Source: CBDCCT01 sp965214995
GTDB taxonomy: Bacteria > Deinococcota > Deinococci > Deinococcales > Trueperaceae
Direction of reading: 5' to 3'
NCBI GenBank assembly: GCA_965214995.1
Contig: CBDCCT010000002.1
Span: 4,898,001-4,962,000 of the forward strand
Length of the DNA stretch: 64,000 bases
The notes beneath the pieces are model-generated. The model made no database searches. It was not told the origin of the DNA and saw nothing but the letters and a program-made list of their open reading frames with translations. Both the position numbers and the translations under genes were made by a program. Positions 8,281 to 18,411 of this stretch are shown piece after piece (within the stretch, counting starts at the first letter, position 1; every line of letters starts with the position of its first letter).

Positions 8281-9198
8281 GTGAGTCAAAAAGGCTTTAC
8301 TCAAGGCGTCGGGCGCTGGCTCGGCACCGCCGAAGTCTACGACGGCGCGGGGACATTCTTGGGCAACGCCACCGACCAACGTCACGTGCAAAAGCAAACG
8401 GACGAAAACCGCGTGCGCATCGACCTCTCGTTCGTCGGGCCGTTCAAGTTCGCGGGACACTATACAATTGCCGACCATAAAACCCACCGCCTTTACGAAG
8501 GCCCAGCCAACGTCGGTTATGCCGAGACACTGAGCGACGGGCTGATTGACGCGAACGCCTATTGGCCTATCACAGGTTTGACGCAGCGCTTTTTTCTGAT
8601 GGTCTTGCCCGGCGGCGACAAGCAGATGTCGCTGGCGCTGATGTCGCGGGGTGAGAGGCTTCTTTACGTGGTGGTAGGCGAATACAACCGCGTGACGGAA
8701 GAGGCAGGTCCGGTGCCGCCGGGTTTTGTTAACGGGACCTCATTTGACCTAGCAGGCGACCCCGCGGCGGGGCGTGGTGAGGTGCTGCTGCACCGTGCGG
8801 GGGTGTGGCGGGGGGTGTTGAGCACGCTGGATGAGGGGCTCGAGCCCACCAGCGAAACCTCCTACTGCGAGGGCGTTTCAATCACCGAAAACGGGCTTCA
8901 CGTCACCACAGAAGGCTCGGCTTTTGACCTTGAAAAGCGCAGCTTCGCATTGCGCGTTAAAGATTCGCTCGCCTGGGTGCCTGCTGAGGAAGGGCTCGAG
9001 GTGGCAGGCTCCTACAGCCTGAGCGGCGGACGGGCGCTCTCTGGGGGGTTTCACCATCTGGCAAAAGCCCTGCGCGTCTGGCGGCGCGAGGTGGTAAGTC
9101 ACGACGGGACGCTCAAGGCTGTGCTTCACACCTGGTATCGGGGCGGCGTGAGAATAGGTGTGCAGTTCGGCGTTTTAAAGTTCGAGGGCGCACTGTGA
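8281..9198 (+). CDS. Lipocalin-like two-domain protein, copy D
   Basis: This 305-residue protein starts at GTG 8281. Residues 1-140 and 150-300 each look like a beta-barrel unit beginning with a short Gly-Arg-Trp or Gly-Val-Trp strand (GVGRWLGTAEVYD; RAGVWRGVLSTLDEG), so it may be a tandem calycin. The first half shares a clear pattern with copy E at 9195: FAGHYTIAD...TRLYEGP-like versus FAGTWVFDL...STRLYHGP. No signal peptide, transmembrane segment or catalytic motif is visible. Its stop overlaps the start of the next paralogue (GTGA). I do not recognise a named family with certainty. Confidence 0.65.
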   Translation: MSQKGFTQGVGRWLGTAEVYDGAGTFLGNATDQRHVQKQTDENRVRIDLSFVGPFKFAGHYTIADHKTHRLYEGPANVGYAETLSDGLIDANAYWPITGLTQRFFLMVLPGGDKQMSLALMSRGERLLYVVVGEYNRVTEEAGPVPPGFVNGTSFDLAGDPAAGRGEVLLHRAGVWRGVLSTLDEGLEPTSETSYCEGVSITENGLHVTTEGSAFDLEKRSFALRVKDSLAWVPAEEGLEVAGSYSLSGGRALSGGFHHLAKALRVWRREVVSHDGTLKAVLHTWYRGGVRIGVQFGVLKFEGAL

Positions 9199-10040
9199 GC
9201 CAAGGTTTTGTCGGCGCGTGGCGGGTGAGCGAGTACGTCCACAACCCCGACGGCTGCTTCGTCGGCGTGGTGCGGCAGCGGCGGGAATTAGAAAAGCTTG
9301 GCAACGGTCATGTTCGCGTGACGCAGCACTGTGAACCGGATGAAGCACTCGAAAAACACCCAATGGGCCGCTTTGCCGGGACTTGGGTCTTCGACCTCAG
9401 CGTAGACGGGTCCACCCGCCTCTATCACGGGCCGGATGTGGTCGGGTTTGGCTCGAGTTGGGGCGAAGGCGTGATGACGGGCCGAGGGCTGTGGCCCAAC
9501 TTCGGACACAATTTTTCTTCTTTTGCCGTTCTCGCCTCACCCGAGCGGCAGCTCACGGGCGGCAAGTTTTTTAACGCCTCGCAGATGACAGCCAACGTCG
9601 TCGGCGTCGCGGTGCCTGAGGAGGACGGGTGGCCGGAGCTAAAAGGCGCAACCTGGGCGGGGGCGGTGGCGGACACTTGGACGGGCACGAAGCGGACGGT
9701 GGACGCCGAGGGAAACATCTCAGAAGAGTCAGCTAGACGCACTTACGAAGGTGGGGCGTGGGTTGAAGATGGGATGGTGCTCGAGTTCACGCCCCTAAAG
9801 ACCGCCCTAGCCTGTACCTGTAAAGGTCAAAGGGGAGATTCACAGCTTCTGGGCCTGGCCCAACAGGTCGGCCCGCTCTGCGAAGGGGAACTGGTAATGG
9901 ACGCGCGCTGGACGGTTGAATTTACGGATGTGCTGGACGCGGTTGGGGGGCATCTGGTGAGTTTGCGCCGCGTTTTGAAAGAGGGGCGGCTCGAGAAGGT
10001 CGAAGTCCTCCGTCTGAAACCGAAAGGGCAAGAAGTATGA
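9195..10040 (+). CDS. Lipocalin-like two-domain protein, copy E
   Basis: This 281-residue paralogue of the preceding gene starts at GTG 9195, overlapping its stop by four bases. Two barrel-like halves can be seen: FVGAWRVSEYVHNPDG at the start and TWAGAVADTWTGTKRTVDAEG about residue 150. Shared elements with copy D include STRLYHGPDVVGFG and an aromatic FSSFAVL strand. It overlaps the HMG-CoA-lyase-type gene downstream by four bases, so D, E and the lyase are translationally coupled. A structural or ligand-carrying role next to the CoA-ester lyase is possible. Function is otherwise unknown. Confidence 0.65.
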   Translation: MSQGFVGAWRVSEYVHNPDGCFVGVVRQRRELEKLGNGHVRVTQHCEPDEALEKHPMGRFAGTWVFDLSVDGSTRLYHGPDVVGFGSSWGEGVMTGRGLWPNFGHNFSSFAVLASPERQLTGGKFFNASQMTANVVGVAVPEEDGWPELKGATWAGAVADTWTGTKRTVDAEGNISEESARRTYEGGAWVEDGMVLEFTPLKTALACTCKGQRGDSQLLGLAQQVGPLCEGELVMDARWTVEFTDVLDAVGGHLVSLRRVLKEGRLEKVEVLRLKPKGQEV

Positions 10041-10972
10041 CAAGCACGGTTGTGGAAAAAAACGCGGTGTCCGTCTTGCCAAAGCGAGCCGAGATTGTCG
10101 AGGTGGGCTTGCGCGACGGCTTCCAGACGCTGAAAAAACCCGTTCCCCTGGACATGAAGTTGGAACTCATCCAAACCCTCATAGACGCCGGAGTCAAACA
10201 CATCCAAGTCACCTCTTTTGTCCACCCCAAGCGCGTGCCGCAGATGGCGGACGCTGAAGAACTCTGCGCCAACCTGCCCGACGCGCCGGGGGTCGAATAC
10301 AGCGGTTTGGTTCTCAACATGAAGGGGCTCGAGCGGGCGCTTTCCGCAGGTCTCAAATCGCTCGACATGGGCGTGGCGGCGACTGAGAGCCTGAGCCAAC
10401 GCAACGCCAACACCTCAGTCGCTGAGGGAACGACGCAGATGGCGGCGATGGCTAAGGAAGCGCGCGCCGCGGGTGTACGGGTGCGCGCGGGGGTTCAGAC
10501 CGCCTTTGGTTGCGCTTACGAGGGCGACGTGCCGCAAGCGCGAGGCGTGGACTTGGTGAGGCAAACTTTGGACATGGACATTGACGAACTCGCCCTGTCG
10601 GATTCAACGGGCATGGCGAATCCCTTGCAAATTGAACGGATGCTCACCGAAGTGCGTCCACTCACAGGAAACATCCCCATCGTCTTGCACCTGCACGACA
10701 CGCGCGGCATGGGGCTCGCCAACGTTTACGCGGCGCTCCGGCACGGCGTGACCCGCTTCGACACCGCGTTTGGAGGCTTGGGCGGTTGCCCCTTCATCGT
10801 TGGGGCCAAAGGCAATATCGCCACGGAGGACACGCTTTTCATGATGGAAGAAATGGGCGTGACGACGGGGGTGGACATCGCTAAGATTGCAACTCTCTCG
10901 AGGCGCTTGGAAACTTTCTTGAACACCTCCTTACCCGCGAAACTGCATCACCTTTTGAAAGGAGACGCGTAA
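10037..10972 (+). CDS. Hydroxymethylglutaryl-CoA lyase-type enzyme
   Basis: This 311-residue TIM-barrel enzyme of the HMGL-like family (DRE metallolyases) cleaves a C-C bond of a 3-hydroxy-3-methylglutaryl-CoA-like ester, giving acetyl-CoA or a related product. The signature VGLRDGFQTLKK supplies the catalytic Arg-Asp pair, VLHLHDTRGMGLAN the metal-binding histidines, and FGGLGGCPFIVGAKGN the mobile-loop cysteine. It is a normal length for mvaB products. It sits between lipocalin-like genes and a flavoprotein, and is probably the carbon-cleaving step of this pathway. A neighbouring CoA-transferase could supply the CoA ester. True HMG-CoA specificity cannot be settled from sequence. Confidence 0.88.
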   Translation: MTSTVVEKNAVSVLPKRAEIVEVGLRDGFQTLKKPVPLDMKLELIQTLIDAGVKHIQVTSFVHPKRVPQMADAEELCANLPDAPGVEYSGLVLNMKGLERALSAGLKSLDMGVAATESLSQRNANTSVAEGTTQMAAMAKEARAAGVRVRAGVQTAFGCAYEGDVPQARGVDLVRQTLDMDIDELALSDSTGMANPLQIERMLTEVRPLTGNIPIVLHLHDTRGMGLANVYAALRHGVTRFDTAFGGLGGCPFIVGAKGNIATEDTLFMMEEMGVTTGVDIAKIATLSRRLETFLNTSLPAKLHHLLKGDA

Positions 10973-10975
10973 GCC

Positions 10976-12364
10976 GTGCCTGCCAACGCTGAACATCCGC
11001 GCCTCGAGACCGACATAGCCGCAGATATTGTCGTTGTCGGCGGCGGCGGTTGCGGCCTCACGGCGGCGCTCGCGGCGGTGCGGTTGGGGGCGCGGGTGAC
11101 GGTGTTGGAAAAGCTCGAGCAGACATGTGGCAACACCGGGCGTTCAGGCGGGATGATTCCGGCGGCGGGCACGCGTTTTCAGAGGGCGGCGGGGGTTGAA
11201 GAGAGGGCGGAGGATTTTGCCGAGGATGTGTGGCGCAAAAACGGGCGCACCTCCGACCAGGAGACCACGCTGCGTTTGTGCCGCGTCTCGAAAGACCTGG
11301 TTGAGTGGCTGGTGGCTGAGATTGGGATAGACCTAGTTTTTATTGACGATTTCAAATATCCCGGTCACAGCCAGTTCCGGATGCACGCCCCGCCGAGCCG
11401 GACGGGGGCGGCGCTTATCGGAGATTTGCGCCGCGCTGCCGAGAGGGAACCGAGTATCACCATGTTGACCGAGACACCTGCGCTGGGCCTTGTTGAAGAT
11501 TCAGGAGGCGTGGGTGGGGTGGTGCTCGAGGGCGGCACTCTCAAAGCCCAAAAAACCATCCTGGCGAGCAACGGTTTCGCGGGCAACCTTGAAATGGTAA
11601 GGCGCTATCTTCCCGAAATGGCGGACGCCCTCTATTTCGGCGGCGCGGGCAACACGGGCGAGGGCATCGTGTGGGGGCAAACGCTGGGCGCGGCGACGGC
11701 CTTTATGGACGCCTACCAGGCGCACGCCTCGGTGGCGACGCCGCACCACGTCCTCGTTACCTACTCGCTCGTGATGGAGGGCGGCGTGCAGGTCAACGCG
11801 CGCGGGGAGCGCTTTGGCGACGAGACCTCCGGCTACTCCGAGCACGCGCTCAAGGTGCTGCGCCAGCCCGGCGGCGAGGTCTGGACGCTTTACGACGAAC
11901 GGCTGCACCGGCTTGGGCTCAAGTTTGAGGACTATCAAAAGGTGCAAGGAATTGTCAGGGGCGAGAGCGTTGGGGGCGTGGCTGAGCAGATGGGGGTGGA
12001 CGCGGGGGCGCTCGAGCACACCCTATCTCACTATCACGCCGCGGCTGATGGCAAGACGAGAGACGCCTTTGGGCGTTCGGACTGTCGGCGGCTTAGGAGC
12101 CCTTTTTACGCCGTCAAGGTTACGGGGGCGCTCTTTCACACGCAAGGCGGGTTGAGGGTTGATGGGGAGGCTCGAGTTTTACGCGAGGACGGCGCGCCCA
12201 TTCCCAACCTCTACGCCGGGGGCGGCGTCGCCGCGGGCATCAGCGGGCACGGCCCCGGCGGCTACTTGTCGGGCAACGGCCTGCTCACCGCGCTCGGCTA
12301 CGGCTGGCTCGCCGGGCGGCACGCGGCGCGCACGCTCCTCCCGCGGGAGGTCGGGATGACGTAA
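10976..12364 (+). CDS. FAD-dependent flavoprotein (fumarate reductase / tricarballylate dehydrogenase-like)
   Basis: This 462-residue flavoprotein starts at GTG 10976 after AAAGGAG. The dinucleotide-binding motif VVVGGGGCGLTAALAAVRLG is at residues about 19-38, and the C-terminal FAD-binding block NLYAGGGVAAGISGHGPGG followed by GYLSGNGLLTALGYGW is typical of the FRD/SDH flavoprotein superfamily (fumarate reductases, 3-ketosteroid dehydrogenases, tricarballylate dehydrogenase TcuA). It is cytosolic, with no signal peptide and no heme or iron-sulfur domain. It probably oxidises or reduces a C-C bond of a dicarboxylic intermediate. It lies four bases after the lyase and before the Liv transporter. 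Confidence 0.88.
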   Translation: MPANAEHPRLETDIAADIVVVGGGGCGLTAALAAVRLGARVTVLEKLEQTCGNTGRSGGMIPAAGTRFQRAAGVEERAEDFAEDVWRKNGRTSDQETTLRLCRVSKDLVEWLVAEIGIDLVFIDDFKYPGHSQFRMHAPPSRTGAALIGDLRRAAEREPSITMLTETPALGLVEDSGGVGGVVLEGGTLKAQKTILASNGFAGNLEMVRRYLPEMADALYFGGAGNTGEGIVWGQTLGAATAFMDAYQAHASVATPHHVLVTYSLVMEGGVQVNARGERFGDETSGYSEHALKVLRQPGGEVWTLYDERLHRLGLKFEDYQKVQGIVRGESVGGVAEQMGVDAGALEHTLSHYHAAADGKTRDAFGRSDCRRLRSPFYAVKVTGALFHTQGGLRVDGEARVLREDGAPIPNLYAGGGVAAGISGHGPGGYLSGNGLLTALGYGWLAGRHAARTLLPREVGMT

Positions 12365-12413
12365 CCCGTGTCATAGTTGAGAACGAAACAAACCAAACTT
12401 TCGGGAGGACATC

Positions 12414-13598
12414 ATGAAAAAATGCGTCGTTTTACTCGTAAGCCTGTTCCTAAGCTCTCTCTCCCTGGCGCAGGTCCAGATTGGCGGCATCCATCCCCTT
12501 ACGGGGGGTCTCGCCGCCGACGGGGTCCAGATGGACAACGCCATCCGGATGGCGATTGAGGAAATCAACGCCGCCGGGGGCGCGGGCGGTTTGACCTTTG
12601 AATATCTCTCCGCCGACTCGACCGGCTCGCCCGAGGTCGGTCAAACGGAGGCTGAACGCCTGATTAACGAGGGCGCGGACGTGCTGATTGGCACCTTCCA
12701 GTCATCAGTCACCGCCAACGTCGCGGCGATTGCCGAGCGCTCGCAGGTCCCGCTCCTGATTGACGTGGCCGTGGCCGACGCGATTCTCGACCAGGGCTAC
12801 ACCTACACCTTCCGCATCCAGCCCAACGCCACCGCGATGGGCGTGAACGGCGCGCAGTTCTTACAGGCGATGGCGGAGGCGAGCGGCGAGGAGGTCGGGA
12901 GCGTCGTCTATTTGTTTGAATCCGCCACGGGCTACGGGAGCAGCGTGAAAGACGCGTTTGTGGCGGAAGCGGAAAATTTAGGTATAGAAATTCTTGACGA
13001 GGTGGGCTACGAACCCTTCAGCCTCACCGACCTCACCACCGAGATGACCCGCATCAACGCGCTGCAACCCGACGTGCTGGCGGTCACGGGCTACTACAAC
13101 GACGGCCTCATCGCCGCACAGAACGCCGAGGACGTGCTTTTGGACGTTAAGGGTATCTACGGCGTGGCGCAGGGAACGTTTGACGTACCGCAGTTCGTCA
13201 CGGACTTTAGTGATTCGTCGCAGTGCTTTTTGGACAGCAACTACCACTGGGACGCGTCCAATCCGGAAGCGGTGTCGGTGCGCGAAGCCTTTGAAGAAAC
13301 CTACGGCGAGGCCATGCGCACCTCCGCGGTGATGGCTTACCAGGCGGTTTATGTCGTGGCCGACGCGGTCGCGCGGGCGGGTTCGGCGGACCCGGTGGCG
13401 ATTCGTGACGCGCTCGCGGCGACGGATTACGCCGAGCACATCCTGCCCTACGCCGGTCCCATCCAGTTCGACGACACGGGCGAGAACGTCAACGCGGTGC
13501 CCGTGGTGATGCAGGTGCAAGACGGGGCTATTTACCAGGTGTGGCCGCCGGACGTGGCCGAGCGCTCGCCGATTTTTCCTTGCGTGGCCTGGGAGTAA
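12414..13598 (+). CDS. Liv-type ABC transporter substrate-binding protein
   Basis: This 394-residue periplasmic binding protein has a signal peptide ending near SLAQ (residues 1-20). The mature part begins VQIGGIHPLTGGLAADG, the classical start of the LivJ/LivK family (Peripla_BP_6), which also includes binders of amides, urea and short organic acids. A strong GGGAGG site precedes the ATG. It begins a complete five-gene Liv transporter, 49 bases after the flavoprotein. Because the surrounding genes are not for branched-chain amino acid breakdown, the ligand is more likely the pathway substrate than leucine. Confidence 0.92.
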   Translation: MKKCVVLLVSLFLSSLSLAQVQIGGIHPLTGGLAADGVQMDNAIRMAIEEINAAGGAGGLTFEYLSADSTGSPEVGQTEAERLINEGADVLIGTFQSSVTANVAAIAERSQVPLLIDVAVADAILDQGYTYTFRIQPNATAMGVNGAQFLQAMAEASGEEVGSVVYLFESATGYGSSVKDAFVAEAENLGIEILDEVGYEPFSLTDLTTEMTRINALQPDVLAVTGYYNDGLIAAQNAEDVLLDVKGIYGVAQGTFDVPQFVTDFSDSSQCFLDSNYHWDASNPEAVSVREAFEETYGEAMRTSAVMAYQAVYVVADAVARAGSADPVAIRDALAATDYAEHILPYAGPIQFDDTGENVNAVPVVMQVQDGAIYQVWPPDVAERSPIFPCVAWE

Positions 13599-13618
13599 GC
13601 GTCTAAGCTCGAGCCCCC

Positions 13619-14644
13619 ATGCAAACCCACGCCTCACGCCCCAACCCGAAGCGCCGCGCTCTGTTCATCGCGGGCGGCCTTTTCGTCGTTTCTACTCTGT
13701 TACTCGCTTTAGGTTGGGAGGGCATAGGCGTGTGGCTCGAGCGTAACGGGGTGGTGCTGCGCCAAGCAACCGTCACGGGTGTGCTCATCGGCGGGGTGTA
13801 CGGTTTGGTGGCGCTCGGGCTTACGCTGATTTTCGGCGTCCTGAACATCATCAACTTCGCGCACGGCGCGCTCATGACGGTGGGGATGTACCTGACCTTT
13901 TTGCTTTTCAGTAACTATGGGGTTGACCCCTACCTGTCCATCTTCATCACCGCGCCTGTGCTTTTCCTGGTCGGGTTGGTGGTCGAACGAGTGATTATTT
14001 ACCCCGCTCGAGACGCCCCCGAGCACAACCAACTCCTCTTGACCTTGGGGCTGTCGCTCTTCATCCAGAACCTGCTGCTGCTCCTTTTCACCGCCACCCC
14101 GCGCTCGATTCGGTTGGGGTACTCGAGGGGCGACATCGCCCTGGGTCCTCTAACGCTGGACTTCCCCCTACGCTTATGGGGCACCACGGTGACGCTGCCA
14201 AAACTCGCCGCCTTTGTGTTCGCGGTGCTCCTGTCGCTGCTCCTCTACTGGCTTCTGCAACGCTCCGACTTGGGCAAAGCGATTCGCGCGGTGGCGCAGG
14301 AGCGCGACGGCGCGGCGCTCGTGGGCGTCAACGTCGAGCGCATCAACCGGCTCACCTTCGGGTTAGGCACGGCCTGCGTGGGGGCCGCCGCCGCGCTCGT
14401 CCTGCCCTTTTTCTTTGTGGACCCGGTGGCGGGCGAGAGCTTTAACATTATCGCGTTTGTCACCGTCGTTCTGGGCGGCATGGGCAGCGTGCCGGGGGCG
14501 CTGTTGGGCGGGATTCTGATTGGATTAACGCAGGAACTCAGCGTGGTCTTTATGCCGGGCTCGGCGAAGATGCTGGGCGTTTTCGTCGTGTTCGTGCTCG
14601 TGTTGCTCTTCAGGCCGCAGGGCTTGTTCGGGCGGCGCGGGTGA
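13619..14644 (+). CDS. Liv-type ABC transporter permease (LivH-like)
   Basis: This 341-residue inner-membrane permease has about nine hydrophobic segments. An N-terminal segment (residues about 17-40) precedes the conserved VTGVLIGGVYGLVALGLTLIFGVLNIINFAHGALM. The EAA-like contact region near RAVAQERDGAALVGVNVERI binds the ATPases. It is 40-50 residues longer than typical LivH because of the extra N-terminal membrane segment. It overlaps livM by four bases. With LivM it forms the translocation pore. Confidence 0.92.
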   Translation: MQTHASRPNPKRRALFIAGGLFVVSTLLLALGWEGIGVWLERNGVVLRQATVTGVLIGGVYGLVALGLTLIFGVLNIINFAHGALMTVGMYLTFLLFSNYGVDPYLSIFITAPVLFLVGLVVERVIIYPARDAPEHNQLLLTLGLSLFIQNLLLLLFTATPRSIRLGYSRGDIALGPLTLDFPLRLWGTTVTLPKLAAFVFAVLLSLLLYWLLQRSDLGKAIRAVAQERDGAALVGVNVERINRLTFGLGTACVGAAAALVLPFFFVDPVAGESFNIIAFVTVVLGGMGSVPGALLGGILIGLTQELSVVFMPGSAKMLGVFVVFVLVLLFRPQGLFGRRG

Positions 14645-15636
14645 GGGCGCGGCGCGATTATTTCATCCTCGGCGCGCTCGCGCTCGGGGGGCTGGCGGTG
14701 CCTTTTTTCGTCAACTCGTTTCAGCTCAGCCTCGCCATCCTCATCCTGCATTTCGCGCTCCTCGGTGCGGCCTGGAACATCATGGGCGGCTACGCGGGGC
14801 AGTTCTCGTTCGGGCACGCGGCGTTTTACGGCATCGGCGCGTACACCTCGACCATCTTGCTGACCAGACTCGGGCTTAGTCCCTGGTTGGGGATGCTGGC
14901 GGGGGCGGCCCTGGCGGCGCTGTTCGGCGCGGGGATGGGCTACCTCACCTTTCGCTACGGCCTCAAAGGGCCTTATTTTGCCTTGGCGACGTTCGCGTTC
15001 GCCGAGATGCTGCGGCTCATCGCCAACGAGTGGGGCTTTATCGAGGGCTCGGTGGGCGTCCACCTGCCGCTCGTCGGCGGGGACTCCTGGGCGCGCTTGC
15101 AGTTCGAGGCGACGCCACGCAACTACTATTTCGCGGTGCTCATCCTCTTCGTCGTCGTCTATCTCATTCAGATTGCGGTGGTGCATAGCAAATTCGGCTA
15201 CTACCTGCAGGCCGTCCGCGAGGACGAGGACGCCGCCGCGGCGCTGGGCGTGAACCTCATGCGTTACAAGGTCGGGGCGGTGGCTTTGAGCGGGGCGCTC
15301 ACGGCGCTGGGCGGCTCGTTTTTCGCGCAGTATTTTCTCTTTATCAGCCCCGAAATCGTCTTCGGCGCGGCCATCTCGATTGATATTCTGCTCGCGCCCA
15401 TCGTCGGCGGGGCGGGCACCATCTGGGGGCCCTTAATCGGGGCGCTCTTTCTGACGCCGCTCGGTGAGGTGTCGCGCCTGCTCATCCGCACGCCGCCCGA
15501 TTTCCTAAGCTTCGTGCAGGGGCGTTCGGGGCTGGACGTGATGCTTTTCGGGGCGATTCTCATCGTCGTGATTATCTACATGCCCAACGGCGTCGCGGGG
15601 CTGGGGCGGCGCTTGTGGCGGCGGGGGCGGTCGTGA
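14641..15636 (+). CDS. Liv-type ABC transporter permease (LivM-like)
   Basis: This 331-residue inner-membrane permease begins at GTG 14641, overlapping livH. Typical LivM blocks are seen: HFALLGAAWNIMGGYAGQFSFGHAAFYGIGAY near the N terminus and VREDEDAAAALGVNLMRYK in the cytoplasmic ATPase-contact loop, followed by IVGGAGTIWGPLIGAL. Length is normal. The stop overlaps the start chosen for the livG-type ATPase (GTGA). Confidence 0.92.
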   Translation: MRARRDYFILGALALGGLAVPFFVNSFQLSLAILILHFALLGAAWNIMGGYAGQFSFGHAAFYGIGAYTSTILLTRLGLSPWLGMLAGAALAALFGAGMGYLTFRYGLKGPYFALATFAFAEMLRLIANEWGFIEGSVGVHLPLVGGDSWARLQFEATPRNYYFAVLILFVVVYLIQIAVVHSKFGYYLQAVREDEDAAAALGVNLMRYKVGAVALSGALTALGGSFFAQYFLFISPEIVFGAAISIDILLAPIVGGAGTIWGPLIGALFLTPLGEVSRLLIRTPPDFLSFVQGRSGLDVMLFGAILIVVIIYMPNGVAGLGRRLWRRGRS

Positions 15637-16378
15637 CAGCTTACAAAAACACATTTTTACGGGTCGAGGGCGTCAGCAAACGCTTCGGCGGGCTCACGGC
15701 GGTGAGGGACGTGAGTTTCGAGCTTCACCGCGGCGAAATCCTGGGGCTCATCGGACCAAACGGCGCGGGCAAGTCTACGTTGTTCAGCATCATCAGCGGG
15801 AGCTTAGGACCGAGCGAAGGGAAGGTCACGTTCGAAGGTGAGGAGCTTACGGGGAGACCGCCTCACAAAATCTGTCAGCGGGGCGTGGCGCGCACCTTTC
15901 AGATTGACAAACCGTTTGCCAATTTGCGCGTTGTTGACAACGTGATGGTGGGCGCGTTCAACCGCACGGCCAAAGTCGGCGAGAGCGAGCGCAGAGCCCG
16001 CGAAACCCTCGAGTTCGTCGGCTTGGCCGACAGAGCCGACAAGCCTGCGAGCGCCCTCACCACGGCGGGGCGCAAGCAGCTCGAGCTGGCTCGAGCCCTC
16101 GCCACCGTCCCCAAACTCCTGCTCCTAGACGAGGTGATGGCAGGGCTCACCCCAACCGAAAGCCGGGGTATTGTTGAGCTACTCCATAAGATACGCAATA
16201 CCGGCGTCACCCTGCTCGTGACCGAGCACGTGATGAAGGCCATCATGGCGCTCTCCGACCGGGTGGCGGTGCTGCACCACGGCGAACTCATCGCCCTGGG
16301 TGAGCCCAAAGCGGTGACTGAAAACCCTGAGGTCATCGAGGCTTATTTGGGCAAGGCGCACGCGGGAGTGGGGGCGTA

Positions 16379-16379
<1 letters not shown>
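15633..16379 (+). CDS. Liv-type ABC transporter ATP-binding protein (LivG-like)
   Basis: This 248-residue ATPase starts at GTG 15633, which overlaps the livM stop as GTGA; an in-frame GTG at 15615 would add six residues and is less likely. Walker A is GPNGAGKSTL, the signature region is changed to SALTTAGRKQLELARAL, and Walker B is LLLLDEVMAGLTP. In LivG the signature commonly reads LSYG(E/Q)QR, so TTAGRK is a divergent C-loop, though similar divergence is known for this subgroup. It pairs with the LivF-like ATPase to drive import. Confidence 0.9.
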
Positions 16380-17083
<704 letters not shown>

Positions 17084-17157
17084 GGGATGAACCATGAATG
17101 TTAAGAGAGGGGGAAAGTTGAGCGTAAGCATCCTTTTTAACGCTTGACTTCTTTTGT

Positions 17158-18411
17158 ATGCCACAAACATTAGCCGAAAAAATTCTCTCAAAGCACGCCG
17201 GGCTCGAGCTCCACGCGGGCGACATCGCCGTGGTTCCTGTAGACGGCGCGATGGCGACCGACACGACCGCGCCTCTAGCCATCCAAGCCTTCCGGGAAAT
17301 GGGCGGCAAAAAACTTTTTGACCCGTCCAAGTTCTTCCTCGTTTTAGACCACGCCGTACCCGCCCCCAATGAACGCGTCGCCAACCTGCACAGCATGATG
17401 CGTGAGTTTGCGCATGAGACGGGCTGCAAGCTCTACGACGTGGGCGAGGGCATCTGTCATCAGCTTATGGTGGACCATGACCACGTGAGGCCCGGCGACG
17501 TTTTCGTGGGCGCGGACTCGCACACGCCGACCTACGGCGCGCTGGGCGCGTTCGCGGTTGGAATGGGCTCAACCGACACGGCGGGGGTGATGCTGACGGG
17601 GAAAACTTGGCTTAAAGTCCCCCAAACGATTCGGCTCGAGCTAAACGGCACCGTCAAACCGGGCGTGAGCGCCAAGGACATCATCCTTTACTTGGTGGGG
17701 CGTTTGGGCATCGCGGGCGCGACGTACGACGCGATTGAATTTACCGGCGAGGTGGTCCATCCCATGACGCTGGCAAGCCGCATGACTTTGGCGAACATGG
17801 TCGCCGAGATGGGCGCGAAAGCGGGGCTGGTGGACACCTCGAGCCTAGAGATGCCTTACAGTTTCAACGCTCTGATGCCCGACGCTGACGCAATTTACAA
17901 AGCTCATCACGTTTTAGACTTGAGCAACTTACGCCCCCAAATCGCGCTGCCGCACTCGCCCGAGAATGTTAAGGACATCGACGAGGTGCTGGGCCGCAAA
18001 ATAGACGCCGCCTTTATCGGCTCGTGTACGAACGCGCGGCTCGAGGACTTCCACGCCGCCGCGGAGGTTCTTAGAGGACGCAAACTCGCCCCCGGCGTGC
18101 GCCTCATCATCGCCCCGGCCTCGCGCAACGTGTTTAACGCCGCGCTAAAGGACGGGACTGTTGAGACCTTGTCCGAGGCGGGCGCGACCTTTATTACGTC
18201 CGGCTGCGGGCCGTGCGTGGGCACGCACCAGGGGATTCCGGGGGACGGGGAGGCGGTCATCTCGAGCACCAACCGCAACTTCCGCGGGCGGCAGGGCAAC
18301 CCAAACGCCGAGGTTTACTTAGCCTCGCCCGCGGTGGTCGCGGCGGCGGCGGTGGCGGGCGAGATTGTTGACCCTGCCGATGTTTTGACCAATAGCGAGG
18401 TCTTAGCGTGA
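17158..18411 (+). CDS. Aconitase-type hydro-lyase, large subunit (LeuC/homoaconitase-like)
   Basis: This 417-residue iron-sulfur subunit of the isopropylmalate isomerase/homoaconitase type has cluster cysteines in FIGSCTNARLEDF and in SGCGPCVGTHQG. GADSHTPTYGALGAFAVGMGS is the substrate-binding block. The length matches the archaeal/Thermus-type two-subunit enzymes rather than the longer bacterial LeuC. Such enzymes isomerise or hydrate citrate-like tricarboxylates, isopropylmalate or dimethylmaleate. In this catabolic setting a degradative role is likelier than leucine synthesis. No leuA or leuB is nearby. The small subunit follows with a four-base overlap. Confidence 0.9.
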   Translation: MPQTLAEKILSKHAGLELHAGDIAVVPVDGAMATDTTAPLAIQAFREMGGKKLFDPSKFFLVLDHAVPAPNERVANLHSMMREFAHETGCKLYDVGEGICHQLMVDHDHVRPGDVFVGADSHTPTYGALGAFAVGMGSTDTAGVMLTGKTWLKVPQTIRLELNGTVKPGVSAKDIILYLVGRLGIAGATYDAIEFTGEVVHPMTLASRMTLANMVAEMGAKAGLVDTSSLEMPYSFNALMPDADAIYKAHHVLDLSNLRPQIALPHSPENVKDIDEVLGRKIDAAFIGSCTNARLEDFHAAAEVLRGRKLAPGVRLIIAPASRNVFNAALKDGTVETLSEAGATFITSGCGPCVGTHQGIPGDGEAVISSTNRNFRGRQGNPNAEVYLASPAVVAAAAVAGEIVDPADVLTNSEVLA